From: Flavipsychrobacter stenotrophus
Lineage (GTDB): Bacteria; Bacteroidota; Bacteroidia; Chitinophagales; Chitinophagaceae
Assembly: GCF_002954265.1 (NCBI RefSeq)
Contig: NZ_PPSL01000001.1
Location: forward strand, 310,001 to 374,000
Length of the DNA stretch: 64,000 bases
Reading direction: 5' to 3'
In this document: in pieces, positions 35,341-43,721 of the stretch
Position numbering within the stretch: the stretch's first letter is position 1
Layout: the number at the start of each line of letters is the position of its first letter
The notes under the pieces: generated by a model
Told to the model about the DNA's origin: nothing
The model's input: the letters and a program-made list of their open reading frames with translations, nothing else
The model's database searches: none
Position numbers and translations under genes: made by a program

Positions 35341-35931
35341 ATGAACAAAGTACTAATCGCACTGTTACTGATATTCGGCACTGAATTTGCCCAAGCACAG
35401 CCCGGTAAGGGGATGCATGAGGTATCTGCGGATATTGGCAAACTCTCTGGGCTTGATCTTTTTTATGGTCTGTCTTACGTGTCAACTACGTATGGCGGGC
35501 ACACAGATTACCGGCTTATTTACTCTGCGGGCTACAAGTACTATATCTCCAACAGCATAGCTATTGGCGTAAATCTTTCCCAGCATTCATACGAAGAAGA
35601 TTTTTATGAGGCATCGGGTGGCTACTACCATCATACTTATTATGATGCGCTCTCTGCATGTGCAGAAATGAAGGGTGTCTATTTTAATCATAGTTATTTT
35701 CAGGTATACGGTACATTTGGATTGGGTATTTTTTACTCCACTGGTCGGGAACTTCTACAGCGTACAACAAGCGTAAGCATGTACATCTCTCCTCTGGGAT
35801 TGAGGATCGGTAGGAAATTTGGTGTGTTCGGGGAAGTAGGCATAGGGTATAGAGGGTTGCTTAATGGTGGTGTATCGGTGATGTTGGGCGATAAAAGGCA
35901 TCCGTATAAAGCTGCGCCACGATGGGATTGA
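35341..35931 (+). CDS. Outer-membrane beta-barrel protein, paralog 1
   Basis: A 196-residue exported protein (signal VLIALLLIFGTEFAQA) with alternating hydrophobic strands and Tyr-rich girdles, as in small OmpW/OmpA-like barrels. The last strands, SPLGLRIGRKFGVFGEVGIG, closely match SPFGIRIGRKLGGFLETGIG of the protein at 42957-43523, so the two are diverged paralogs. Start at the ATG of 35341, as the upstream extension lacks signal character. Function unknown. Confidence 0.75.
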   Translation: MNKVLIALLLIFGTEFAQAQPGKGMHEVSADIGKLSGLDLFYGLSYVSTTYGGHTDYRLIYSAGYKYYISNSIAIGVNLSQHSYEEDFYEASGGYYHHTYYDALSACAEMKGVYFNHSYFQVYGTFGLGIFYSTGRELLQRTTSVSMYISPLGLRIGRKFGVFGEVGIGYRGLLNGGVSVMLGDKRHPYKAAPRWD

Positions 35932-35943
35932 GTAATTTTTTTC

Positions 35944-36061
35944 GGGAATCGGGAGATTCCCTACCGGTGGAATGAAGTCGGGAGGTTTCTACCAGCTTCT
36001 TTTTTGTTTTTACGGCAATTTGAAAATTGCCTGCCGCTACGACGTAGTCAAGAAGACTACG
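35944..36061. repeat. Chain of three hairpins in an intergenic gap
   Basis: Perfect palindromes in the 553-bp gap 35932-36485: GGGAATC-GGGA-GATTCCC (35944-35961), GGCAATTT-GA-AAATTGCC (36014-36031) and CGTAGTC-AAGAA-GACTACG (36043-36061). The first could terminate the barrel gene. The others resemble REP-like units. Two more inverted repeats, 36371-36394 and 36422-36451, lie between the pseudogene and paaZ and may act in termination. Confidence 0.55.
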
Positions 36062-36292
36062 CCGAACTGTGTTATCATCGAACGGAATGTCGCACCATGA
36101 ATACCGATAATAATAGAACTCTCTTTTGTCAATTGGCATAGTAAGTCTTTGTATAATAGAGGAGATGTTACTGAAGGATTGTTATATCCGTGGGTCTCCT
36201 CCCATTTGGTTAGATTGTGGATACCATTTCATGAAATTTTCTCTGTCTTTAGGCGCAGCAGAGGGGTCGAAAACCATTAAGTCATAGCTCAT
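36037..36292 (-). pseudogene. Frameshifted remnant of an MSYDLMVF-type hypothetical protein
   Basis: From an ATG at 36292 the frame reads MSYDLMVFDPSAAPKDRENF and MKWYPQSNQMGG, then stops at 36182. Skipping one G at about 36199 continues in the next frame as ETHGYNNPSVTSPLLYKDLL, which fits the continuation I expect for this family (recalled as MSYDLMVF(D/E)P..AP....F..W......GH.Y..P). The similarity ends after about 50 residues, where the shifted frame runs to a TAG at 36037. Normal members are longer (roughly 130-200 residues, from memory). The gene has a 1-nt insertion and a missing 3' part. Confidence 0.65.
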
Positions 36293-36485
36293 AGGGTGCA
36301 ATATAATAAACAGCTGATTTATTGTACAAAATCTATCCTGTAAAACTTCTTTCGTAACCCCACCCGATGGCTGTTGTGTCAGGAGGCACAACAGCGGCAG
36401 AGTCGTGGTCGTATAATCAAACAGGGGATAGCCATCACTGAATACCCCCTGATTGCCTTATTAACTAATCAACTTATTATCGAAA

Positions 36486-38540
36486 TTACCCCTGCTCCTT
36501 CATCTTAACCATAGTCAAGATAGTAGCAATAGCAACAGTTTCATTGGTTTGGTCGTAAACCTCTACCAGCCATTTTACTATGCCCTTGGCTATGTCTTCG
36601 GGAGTGCGTTTTTCCTGCGCTATCTTTTCCTTTACAGTTAGCTTTACGCCTATGGTCATGCCGGGGTATACTGGCTTGGTGAAGCGGCACTCGTCTATGC
36701 CGTAGTTCAGCAATACCGGGCCTTTCTTGGCATCTACAAAAAGGCCTGCGGCCTTGCTGAGGATAAAGTAGCCATGTGCTACACGGCCTTCAAATATGGT
36801 GCCTTCCAGCGAAGTAGCATCCATGTGGGCGTAGAAATTATCGCCGCTCACGTTAGCAAAGTTGGTGATGTCGGCCTCGCTTACAGTGTGTTTGGCAGTT
36901 ACCAGCGTCTCGCTTATTTCCAGTTCTTCGAAGTGTTTTTTGAACGGGTGCTTGTCGTACTCATGCTGCTTGCCATACTGCTGGTATACATTAGTAATAG
37001 CGCTGATGGTAGTGGGTGAGCCTTGTATAGCGGTGCGGTGCAGGTAGTGCATCACGCCACGCTTACCGCCCATTTCTTCACCACCACCTGCACGGCCAGG
37101 ACCGCCATGTACCAGCATAGGCATTGGTGAGCCGTGTCCTGTGCTTTCCTTGGCGCAGTCGGCATTCAGTATCAGTATACGGCCATGCATTGTTGCAGTG
37201 CCCAGTACTATTTCTTTAGCTATGTTGTCATCGGCAGTTACTATAGAGCTTACCAATGAACCCTTACCCATGCGGCTTAGCTCTATTGCATCATCAATAG
37301 TGTTGTAAGGCATAATGGTAGATACCGGTCCGAAAGCTTCAATGTCGTGGCAATCGGTCTTTACAAACGGATCATCGTTGAAGAAGATGATAGGGGCAAG
37401 GAATGCGCCCTTTTCTTTATCGGCACCCATTACCTCAAAATTCTCGAGGTTGCCTATTACTATGCTTTGTGATTTAGAGAGCAATGCAACGCGCTCGCGT
37501 ACTTCATTGCGCTGTGTTATTCCTGCCAAAGGTCCCATGCGCACTTCCTTCAAAGAAGGGTCGCCAATGGTGTTACTTGCCAGGCGCTTGCCCAGTGCTA
37601 TCTGCACATCTTCTACACGATCAGCAGGCACAATGATACGGCGGATAGCAGTACATTTTTGTCCGGCCTTGGTAGTGATCTCGCGGACTACCTCTTTAAT
37701 GAAAATATCGAATTCAGCAGAGCCGGGGTAAACATCAGTACCCAATATGCAGCAGTTAAGCGAGTCGGCTTCCATGGTGAAAGACACGGCTTCACTAACT
37801 ATCCTTGGGTGAGATTTCAGCATACGGCCGGTGCTGGCACTACCTGTAAAGGTTACTGTATCTTCTGTTTGTATAGAATCTAGTATGCCACGGGCGCTAC
37901 CGCATATCAGTTGTAGTGAGCCTTCGGGCAGAATATTTGATTTGATGATCTCCTCAAAAACGGCCTCAGTAAGGTAAGAAGTGAGTGATGCGGGCTTTAC
38001 TATAGCCGGCACACCTGCCAGCAGGTTTACCGCTATCTTTTCCAGCATACCCCACACCGGGAAGTTGAACGCATTGATATGTATAGCTACACCTTCTTTA
38101 GGCACCATGATGTGGTGACCCATGAACGTATTGCCCTTAGACATTTTAGCTGCTTCACCATCTACATAAAAACGCTCATCGGGAAACTGGCGGCGCAGGC
38201 TGGCGTAGGTAAACAGATTACCAATACCACCTTCAATATCTACCCATGAATCGGAGCGGGTAGCACCGGTCATAGCACTGATGGTATAAAAATACTCTTT
38301 ACGCTCCTGCAGGTATAGTGCCAGTGCCTTCAGCATCAATCCGCGCTGCTGGAAGGTAAGCTTGCGTAGCGCCTTGCCACCCACTTTACGGGCATAATCC
38401 ATCATTGAGCCAAAATCCAGTCCATCGCTGCTGGCAGAATATATAGCAGCACCTGTAACTGCATTGTGCAATACTTCCCCTTCCTGTTTACCGCTGACCC
38501 ATTTGCCCTCAGCATAGTTTTTCAGTTGTGTTACTGACAT
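36486..38540 (-). CDS. paaZ: PaaZ-type bifunctional aldehyde dehydrogenase/oxepin-CoA hydrolase
   Basis: A 684-residue fusion. The aldehyde dehydrogenase part (1-515) has general base Glu257 in TMEADS and catalytic Cys296 in KAGQKCTAIRR, plus NAFNFPVWG and FTGSASTGR. The C-terminal MaoC-like hotdog hydratase (about 540-680) includes NVSGDNFYAHMDAT with the Asp/His pair and RVAHGYFILSKAAG. PaaZ opens oxepin-CoA and oxidises the resulting semialdehyde in the phenylacetyl-CoA pathway. No other paa gene is in the window, so the rest of the pathway, if present, is elsewhere. Confidence 0.95.
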   Translation of the reverse strand: MSVTQLKNYAEGKWVSGKQEGEVLHNAVTGAAIYSASSDGLDFGSMMDYARKVGGKALRKLTFQQRGLMLKALALYLQERKEYFYTISAMTGATRSDSWVDIEGGIGNLFTYASLRRQFPDERFYVDGEAAKMSKGNTFMGHHIMVPKEGVAIHINAFNFPVWGMLEKIAVNLLAGVPAIVKPASLTSYLTEAVFEEIIKSNILPEGSLQLICGSARGILDSIQTEDTVTFTGSASTGRMLKSHPRIVSEAVSFTMEADSLNCCILGTDVYPGSAEFDIFIKEVVREITTKAGQKCTAIRRIIVPADRVEDVQIALGKRLASNTIGDPSLKEVRMGPLAGITQRNEVRERVALLSKSQSIVIGNLENFEVMGADKEKGAFLAPIIFFNDDPFVKTDCHDIEAFGPVSTIMPYNTIDDAIELSRMGKGSLVSSIVTADDNIAKEIVLGTATMHGRILILNADCAKESTGHGSPMPMLVHGGPGRAGGGEEMGGKRGVMHYLHRTAIQGSPTTISAITNVYQQYGKQHEYDKHPFKKHFEELEISETLVTAKHTVSEADITNFANVSGDNFYAHMDATSLEGTIFEGRVAHGYFILSKAAGLFVDAKKGPVLLNYGIDECRFTKPVYPGMTIGVKLTVKEKIAQEKRTPEDIAKGIVKWLVEVYDQTNETVAIATILTMVKMKEQG

Positions 38541-38666
38541 GATATATAAAGTGCGTTTAATTAAAAATGATGCTGCAATTTATAGATTTTGTGTGGGTTT
38601 AGGTATATGTTTTGGCAATTCATCTATTATCCTTGTACTTTTATTCCTTCTAAAAATCAATCAACA

Positions 38667-39119
38667 GTGGTCATAGATAAATTGGAACATGTGCACAGGT
38701 ATACAGCAATTGGTGAGGGGATAGCAAAGGCTTTAAAATATTTGCAGGAAACCGACCTTGTAAACATTCCATTGGGGAAACATGTAATTGATGGTGACAA
38801 GTTATTTGCCATTGTGCAGGAATATGACACAATGGATGCAGCCACTGAACAAATGGAATCTCACCGGAAGTATACCGATGTGCAGTATGTGGTAAGCGAA
38901 TCGGAGCTGGTGGGACATTCTTTATTATCTACCCAGGCTGTAAGTAAAGAGTATAGTAATGAAGAAGATTTTATGCTGTATGCCGATAAGCCAGATTTCT
39001 TTTCCCGCTTTGATGCTGGCACATTCATGATCTTCTTTCCTAGTGATCTGCATATGCCGTGTATCAAGTTGAATGCGCCTGTGAAGGTGAGGAAGGTGGT
39101 GGTGAAGGTGGGGATGTAA
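38667..39119 (+). CDS. YhcH/YjgK/YiaL-family protein
   Basis: With the GTG start at 38667 the product is 150 residues, the usual length for this family; longer in-frame starts add a signal-like segment not expected. It begins VIDKLEHVHRYTAIGEGI, contains the family core IVQEYDTMDAATEQMESHRK then YTDVQYVVSESE, and the metal-site residues GTFMIFFPSDLHMPCIKL. Family members form a cupin-like fold and have been linked to sialic-acid or sugar metabolism without firm activity. Convergent with the toxin remnant 21 bp away. Confidence 0.85.
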   Translation: MVIDKLEHVHRYTAIGEGIAKALKYLQETDLVNIPLGKHVIDGDKLFAIVQEYDTMDAATEQMESHRKYTDVQYVVSESELVGHSLLSTQAVSKEYSNEEDFMLYADKPDFFSRFDAGTFMIFFPSDLHMPCIKLNAPVKVRKVVVKVGM

Positions 39120-39140
39120 GGAAAGTAGAAAACAATTTTA

Positions 39141-39555
39141 TCAGGTTGCCCAAAACGGATTGATGATAGTAAGGCTGTCAATTTTTAATCCATGCTGCAT
39201 ATCCTCAGAGTAAAGCAAAGTGCAATTGCCTTCTAATGCAGCGGCCAGGATTATAGCATCAAAGATCTGGAAGTTGTACTTCTGAATTAAGCTGGCTGCT
39301 TTATTAAGTGTCTCCCATGAAACTGGTATGCACTCACAGTCTCTTAAGAGATCTGAGCAATATATCAGAATGTCAGCTTTGGACAACGCTATTTGTCTGC
39401 GGGTAACATTTATGAACTCAGAAATGACTTGTGCCGACACTTTCGGGTTTTCTGCAAGTTTTTTTTGCGATATCTCTTTTTAGATCATCAGAGCTGTCAT
39501 GCAAATAAAGCAGGACGTTTGTATCGACAGAGATGCAGTTATTCACTATAGTCAT
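39141..39555 (-). pseudogene. VapC-like PIN-domain toxin, frameshifted
   Basis: From the ATG at 39555 (overlapping the antitoxin by 17 bp) the protein starts MTIVNNCISVDTNVLLYL with the first PIN acidic residue Asp11, then reads KRDIAKK and shifts out of frame at a run of eight A (39459-39466). Taking seven A restores LAENPKVSAQVISEFINVTR, QIFDAIILAAALEG and LYSEDMQHGL, a complete PIN domain ending at 39141. So one extra A breaks the gene: a real inactivation, a phase-variable tract, or a sequencing error. Confidence 0.75.
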
Positions 39556-39784
39556 TTGCTTCGTCTCTGCTAAATTTAAAACTGCTTAGGTCAACTAACT
39601 TATCCTTTGTGAGGTCCTCAATGCGTTTAAGGCGCATTTTTTTTGCCATGTCAGTGTTGATTTCATCAGCTCCAGACTGTTCTGTTATTTCAAATGCAAT
39701 TATCTCTACAGTTTTCCCTAATAGATCGTTCGGGAGCTGTATCGTGTAATTTGATTCTAATGGTTTTATTATCTGGCGTAGCAT
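39539..39784 (-). CDS. Antitoxin-like partner of the PIN protein
   Basis: An 81-residue acidic protein. The N-terminal half (LRQIIKPLESNYTIQLPNDLLGKTVEIIAFEI, recognisable as KPLESNYTIQLPNDLLGKTV) resembles a short SpoVT/AbrB-like or Phd-like beta domain that could bind DNA. The C-terminal half (KKMRLKRIEDLTK, LSSFKFSRDEANDY) resembles toxin-neutralising tails. Its 3' end overlaps the PIN start by 17 bp, the normal arrangement of VapBC pairs. The antitoxin frame is intact. Family assignment is tentative. Confidence 0.65.
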   Translation of the reverse strand: MLRQIIKPLESNYTIQLPNDLLGKTVEIIAFEITEQSGADEINTDMAKKMRLKRIEDLTKDKLVDLSSFKFSRDEANDYSE

Positions 39785-39853
39785 ATACAATGTAAATATA
39801 CGAACAACGAATGACTTCTACGGGTGACAGCATGAGGAGGTTGAAATAACCAA

Positions 39854-40606
39854 CTAAAACGGCTTCAACTTCCCCTTTTTCAACTTTATCTTAAACTCTT
39901 CCAGAGTATCCGTGCCGGTAATGTCAATACGTTTGATCTCGTAGATATCCGGGGATGGTATTTTACTTACCTGGTTACCTATTCTGAAGGCCGCCTGGAT
40001 GCCGTGTTCCTGCATCCACAATTTTAGTTCTGCAAGTACCCGTAGGTTTTTAGGCCTTGCGCCATAGGGGTAGGCCAGTACATCGTAATGATGCAGACCG
40101 CTCTCGTCCATAATGGCTGATGAGGTGCGCATTACCGTCTTTATATCATCCAGGTTCAGTTGGTCAAAGTGTTCATGGTGGTACCCATGCAGCCCCAGTT
40201 GAACAATGTTTGTGTCTAGTTTTTTTAAGTCTTTTAAGCCCATTTTTTCATTTACCCCCGGTTCCTCTTTTTTAGCGGAGCCGTCGATAGTATTGGCAAT
40301 AATGAAAAATGTTGCCTTCCAGGCCATTTCCTTTAGTAGCGGATAGGCATAGGTAAGGTTGTTAAGATAGCCATCATCAAAAGTAATGAGTAGCGATTTC
40401 TTAGGGTAGTGTTTCGTTTTACCGTTAGCGATATCCAGATATTGGGGTAGCGTAAGAGTAGAGTAGCCCTCCGTTTGCAGATAAGTCCATTGTTCCCGCA
40501 GTTTTTCGGGGGTGATCGTCAGGTCATCGCTTTGTCCCGGCCATACCCTGTGATACATTAATACAGGAATACCATCTATTTCGGGTAGCAGCCAACTCAA
40601 GTTCAT
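39854..40606 (-). CDS. Polysaccharide deacetylase-family protein
   Basis: A 250-residue NodB-fold protein without a signal peptide. Visible motifs are VLMYHRVW, LLITFDDGYLNN (motif 1 with the metal Asp), LGLHGYHHEHF (motif 2, two His for metal) and AYPYGARP (motif 3). The first lacks nothing essential, so catalysis is plausible. Likely removes N-acetyl groups from a cell-envelope polysaccharide. It lies between the toxin region and a glycosyltransferase on the same strand, with an inverted repeat in the gap. Confidence 0.9.
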   Translation of the reverse strand: MNLSWLLPEIDGIPVLMYHRVWPGQSDDLTITPEKLREQWTYLQTEGYSTLTLPQYLDIANGKTKHYPKKSLLITFDDGYLNNLTYAYPLLKEMAWKATFFIIANTIDGSAKKEEPGVNEKMGLKDLKKLDTNIVQLGLHGYHHEHFDQLNLDDIKTVMRTSSAIMDESGLHHYDVLAYPYGARPKNLRVLAELKLWMQEHGIQAAFRIGNQVSKIPSPDIYEIKRIDITGTDTLEEFKIKLKKGKLKPF

Positions 40607-40628
40607 GCGCCAAATATAGTGCTAAGTT

Positions 40629-40736
40629 AAAAGTTAAAACCTAAAAGTATCCGTGATATGTTTTTCAATTATCTAATTATTTACGCAATATTCTATACTA
40701 CTATTGCTCTAAACTCACTTTTAGGTTTTGACTTTT
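40629..40736. repeat. 20-bp inverted repeat flanking a 68-bp AT-rich core
   Basis: Arms 40629-40648 and 40717-40736 pair at 19 of 20 positions and are built from AAAAGT(T/C)AAAACCTAAAAGT. Similar A-rich words occur at 33675-33705. It sits between the deacetylase and glycosyltransferase genes. Confidence 0.55.
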
Positions 40737-40755
40737 AAATTTTGACTTATTATAG

Positions 40756-41532
40756 TTATCCTACACTCAGGGCCTTTCTCATAGCCCGCGAATACAGTCT
40801 TATTTTGGTGTATTTGATAAAGGACTCGTAAGAGATGTTCTTGCACAGTATGTACCCCCAGTAGCCATCTAGGAAGCCGAGACGTATGATGTAGTGGTAA
40901 ATGAAAACCCAACGCGGTGCTACTATTACCTTTAATAATGACACTGTTCTGCCCAATGCAACTGAGTTCTTTGCAGACATTTCAGTATACAACTGGATCT
41001 TACGGCTATGATCGGAAATGGTATTATAACTATGATGTAGCAAGTCGCCCTTAAGAATGGAGATAGGTTCGTTTTTGTCATTCATTACGAAGCCTTCGTG
41101 CACCAGCTTCTTATTAATGTGTCCCTTCTGTTTATTGAGCAGGCGCAATTTAGGTTGAGGGTACCAGCCGCAATGCCTTATCCATTTGCCGCAGTAGTTG
41201 GTGAGAATACTAAAACTGTAGCCATCATGGGTGTTGTGTTCTTTTACCTCCCTTATACTATCCTGTAGTTCTGGGGAAACGACTTCGTCTGCATCAATAG
41301 ATAGAATCCAATCATTGGTGGTTTGTTCTATGGCAAACGCTTTTTGCTCACCAAATCCTGAAAACTGATGATAAAATATTTTGGCACCTAAACTTTCAGC
41401 AATTTGTACGGTCTTATCTTTAGAGTAGCTGTCTACAACTATTATTTCTTCTACTATGGAAAGTAGGGAGGTGATGCACCTTGCTATGTTCTGTTCTTCG
41501 TTATAGGTGATTATGAAAGCTGATATCTTCAT
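40756..41532 (-). CDS. Glycosyltransferase family 2 (WaaE-like)
   Basis: A 258-residue GT-A fold transferase. The N-terminal SAFIITYNEEQNIARCI, VDSYSKDKTVQIAESLGAK, and the metal-binding D-x-D region SIDADEVVSPEL are characteristic. The C-terminal part (KWIRHCGWYPQPKLRLLNK) matches the WaaE/KdtX-like branch that adds a glucose to lipopolysaccharide core. The ATG at 41532 is used; a GTG three bases earlier is equally possible. Acceptor unknown, cell-surface glycan likely. Confidence 0.9.
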   Translation of the reverse strand: MKISAFIITYNEEQNIARCITSLLSIVEEIIVVDSYSKDKTVQIAESLGAKIFYHQFSGFGEQKAFAIEQTTNDWILSIDADEVVSPELQDSIREVKEHNTHDGYSFSILTNYCGKWIRHCGWYPQPKLRLLNKQKGHINKKLVHEGFVMNDKNEPISILKGDLLHHSYNTISDHSRKIQLYTEMSAKNSVALGRTVSLLKVIVAPRWVFIYHYIIRLGFLDGYWGYILCKNISYESFIKYTKIRLYSRAMRKALSVG

Positions 41533-41660
41533 CACTTAGAGGGTTGAGGGTTTGTGTTTCAAAACCATGAGCAAAGGTTGTGCCATTTTTATAAAAAGTG
41601 GAAAATTTCTCCCAAATAGCGCTACATTTTTATGTAGTCAGGATTAGGTTATTGTGTTGT

Positions 41661-42731
41661 TTACAAAAAGCCAAAATTGAGTCGTAGATTATGTTCGTGG
41701 GCAAATTTATGTTTATAAAAATCAATTTCATATTCAGGTAATAATAACGCTGCCCGACATTTGTTTATTGTCTGTGTTGCAGTTATTTGATGGGTAGAAG
41801 GATAAAGGTATAGTGTGTCTGTAATTCCCCTTGGTTTAAACTGCAGGCTGGCGTACTCTCTAGGGTGCATAAACCCTTTCTTGATCGCGTCGTCTTTGTA
41901 TTGTTTCAGTACATCAAATGCCTTGGTGTTGTGGAAATATATTATGTAGACAGGGTTGGTCTCAAAATAGTCGTATTGGCTGAGAAAGGGTATTCTGTAA
42001 TCTACGGGGAGGTGATAGTATGATTTTATATTTTTTGCCTGATTTTCGACAGCTATAAATGGAAAACGCATACTATCGGCAAGTCTGTTGGTATATATCC
42101 CCAGATTTCGCTCTCCAATATATATTCCCTGCCGTGCAAGTGAGTCGATATACCGCAAATTGTCATCTGATATTCTTGCATATTCCTCATTTTTCAGCTT
42201 CAATTCATCCCTGTTCGTTACCGGATAATTCTTAAATGCCTGTTCCCGCACATGGCGCTTTAGGATCGTGCCCAGGAGTTCTTTGTTTATACGTGCCAGA
42301 TATTTTGGATAATACATTGCTGTATAAACTTCCAGATCGTGTCTATACTTAGTCACAAATGCTTTGTGTATAGTGACTTTAACACGTCTGTTCAAATACA
42401 TGTTGCACGAACACTCCATGCTTAGTGAGTCCAACAGTGAGGTTTCAAAGCCGTTGTCAATTGCCTTTTTAATAAAAGTCAGCGCCATATCTTCCTTCCT
42501 GAAGTATAGCGCAAGTTCAAACGCCTCAATACAATCGTCCACATAAACGAAATCGAACGCAGCGAAAGTGTTTTTAAAATACTGTAATCCCATTATTGAA
42601 TCTTTATTAATAAAGATCTCGCGTTCTGCATTTATTATTCCTTTGTGGTATAAAGTGTAATCGCTTTCATAGGCCAGACAGTATTTAACAGGTATTGCAA
42701 GGAGCAGTAGAAAAGTGCAGAGAAATTTCAT
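41661..42731 (-). CDS. Exported hypothetical protein, helical
   Basis: A 356-residue protein with a signal peptide (LCTFLLLLAIPVKYCLA). The mature part is Lys/Tyr/Leu-rich and largely helical, with an early region (AFELALYFRKEDMALTFIKK) suggestive of short helical repeats. I recognise no catalytic motif. It is a single gene flanked by gaps of 126 and 225 bp. Confidence 0.65.
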   Translation of the reverse strand: MKFLCTFLLLLAIPVKYCLAYESDYTLYHKGIINAEREIFINKDSIMGLQYFKNTFAAFDFVYVDDCIEAFELALYFRKEDMALTFIKKAIDNGFETSLLDSLSMECSCNMYLNRRVKVTIHKAFVTKYRHDLEVYTAMYYPKYLARINKELLGTILKRHVREQAFKNYPVTNRDELKLKNEEYARISDDNLRYIDSLARQGIYIGERNLGIYTNRLADSMRFPFIAVENQAKNIKSYYHLPVDYRIPFLSQYDYFETNPVYIIYFHNTKAFDVLKQYKDDAIKKGFMHPREYASLQFKPRGITDTLYLYPSTHQITATQTINKCRAALLLPEYEIDFYKHKFAHEHNLRLNFGFL

Positions 42732-42877
42732 AAGGAATGGCTATGAAGTTGTTTGTACAATAGGCACACAAATATAGCGCTTGACCAATAAATACATTGC
42801 ATACATTATATTTAGTACATTAGACCGGTGGTATTGAGCGTATGCTATGTCGTTTTGCATTTTTTTGGTGCAAACCC

Positions 42878-42908
42878 TTTGGAGTACTAAAAGTTTGCTA
42901 TATCTTTA
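42878..42908 (+). promoter_or_regulatory. Putative promoter of the barrel gene at 42957
   Basis: TTTG at 42878-42881, 19-bp spacer, then TATCTTTA at 42901-42908, one base from TAnnTTTG. It predicts a leader of about 40 nt. Confidence 0.4.
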
Positions 42909-42956
42909 GCGATTATTAACGTACTCACATTCACACTAACTAATAAACAAATTATA

Positions 42957-43523
42957 ATGATGCAAAGGAAGATCTACATTTTCTGTCTGGCACTTACTAT
43001 GATCTCATTAGTACCGCGCACTACATTTGCGCAAAAGGGTAAGAGCGAGATCTCTGTTGCGTACGGTTTATATAGCATGTACTCTCTTTACAATGGCCAG
43101 CCATATAATGTTTCATCGGGTGTTGGTATGCTTAGTTACAAGTATTACCTTACTAAAAAGGTAACTCTGGGTGTGGTGTTTGGTTATGAAAACCTCAATA
43201 ACTGGGGCAGTTTCCTAACTTTTGCACCTGAAGCTACTTATACTTACTACGACAATAAAGATGCACGTATCAGGGTTAAAATGTATGGTGCTGCATCAAT
43301 AGGTCTAACAGTTTTTGATGATTTCATCGTTTACAAAGACATCTATTCCCGTCATCTCGATGAGTCTGGTGCTAAACTTACAGGGCATGTGTCTCCATTC
43401 GGTATTCGTATAGGCCGTAAGTTGGGTGGTTTCCTGGAAACAGGTATTGGTTACAAAGGTTTGTTTAACTTCGGTATGTCTTACCGCTTCCGTACTAAGC
43501 CACGTTTCCACGAAGAGAACTAA
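42957..43523 (+). CDS. Outer-membrane beta-barrel protein, paralog 2
   Basis: A 188-residue exported protein (signal YIFCLALTMISLVPRTTFAQ). It shows the amphipathic strand pattern of a small barrel and shares its C-terminal strands (SPFGIRIGRKLGGFLETGIG, then YKGLFN) with the protein at 35341-35931. It lies just upstream of the carotenoid unit but is insulated by a strong terminator. Function unknown. Confidence 0.75.
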   Translation: MMQRKIYIFCLALTMISLVPRTTFAQKGKSEISVAYGLYSMYSLYNGQPYNVSSGVGMLSYKYYLTKKVTLGVVFGYENLNNWGSFLTFAPEATYTYYDNKDARIRVKMYGAASIGLTVFDDFIVYKDIYSRHLDESGAKLTGHVSPFGIRIGRKLGGFLETGIGYKGLFNFGMSYRFRTKPRFHEEN

Positions 43524-43544
43524 TTTAGATTGAATAATATTTTG

Positions 43545-43576
43545 AAAGGAGTTGATATATATCAACTCCTTTTTTT
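43545..43576 (+). terminator. Terminator of the barrel gene
   Basis: A 28-bp perfect palindrome (43545-43572, arms of 14) with a T-run continuing to 43576, located 22 bp after the stop codon. Confidence 0.9.
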
Positions 43577-43721
43577 GTGTCTTTTATTTGAATATCATCA
43601 GAAACACGCTATTTATTTGTCGAACTCATTCCTTTATAACTGCTTGAATTAGTGAAATTAATCCTCAACTATTCTTTTGTTTAAAATTTAGATTAGATTT
43701 GTTGAAAATACATTAAAAATT

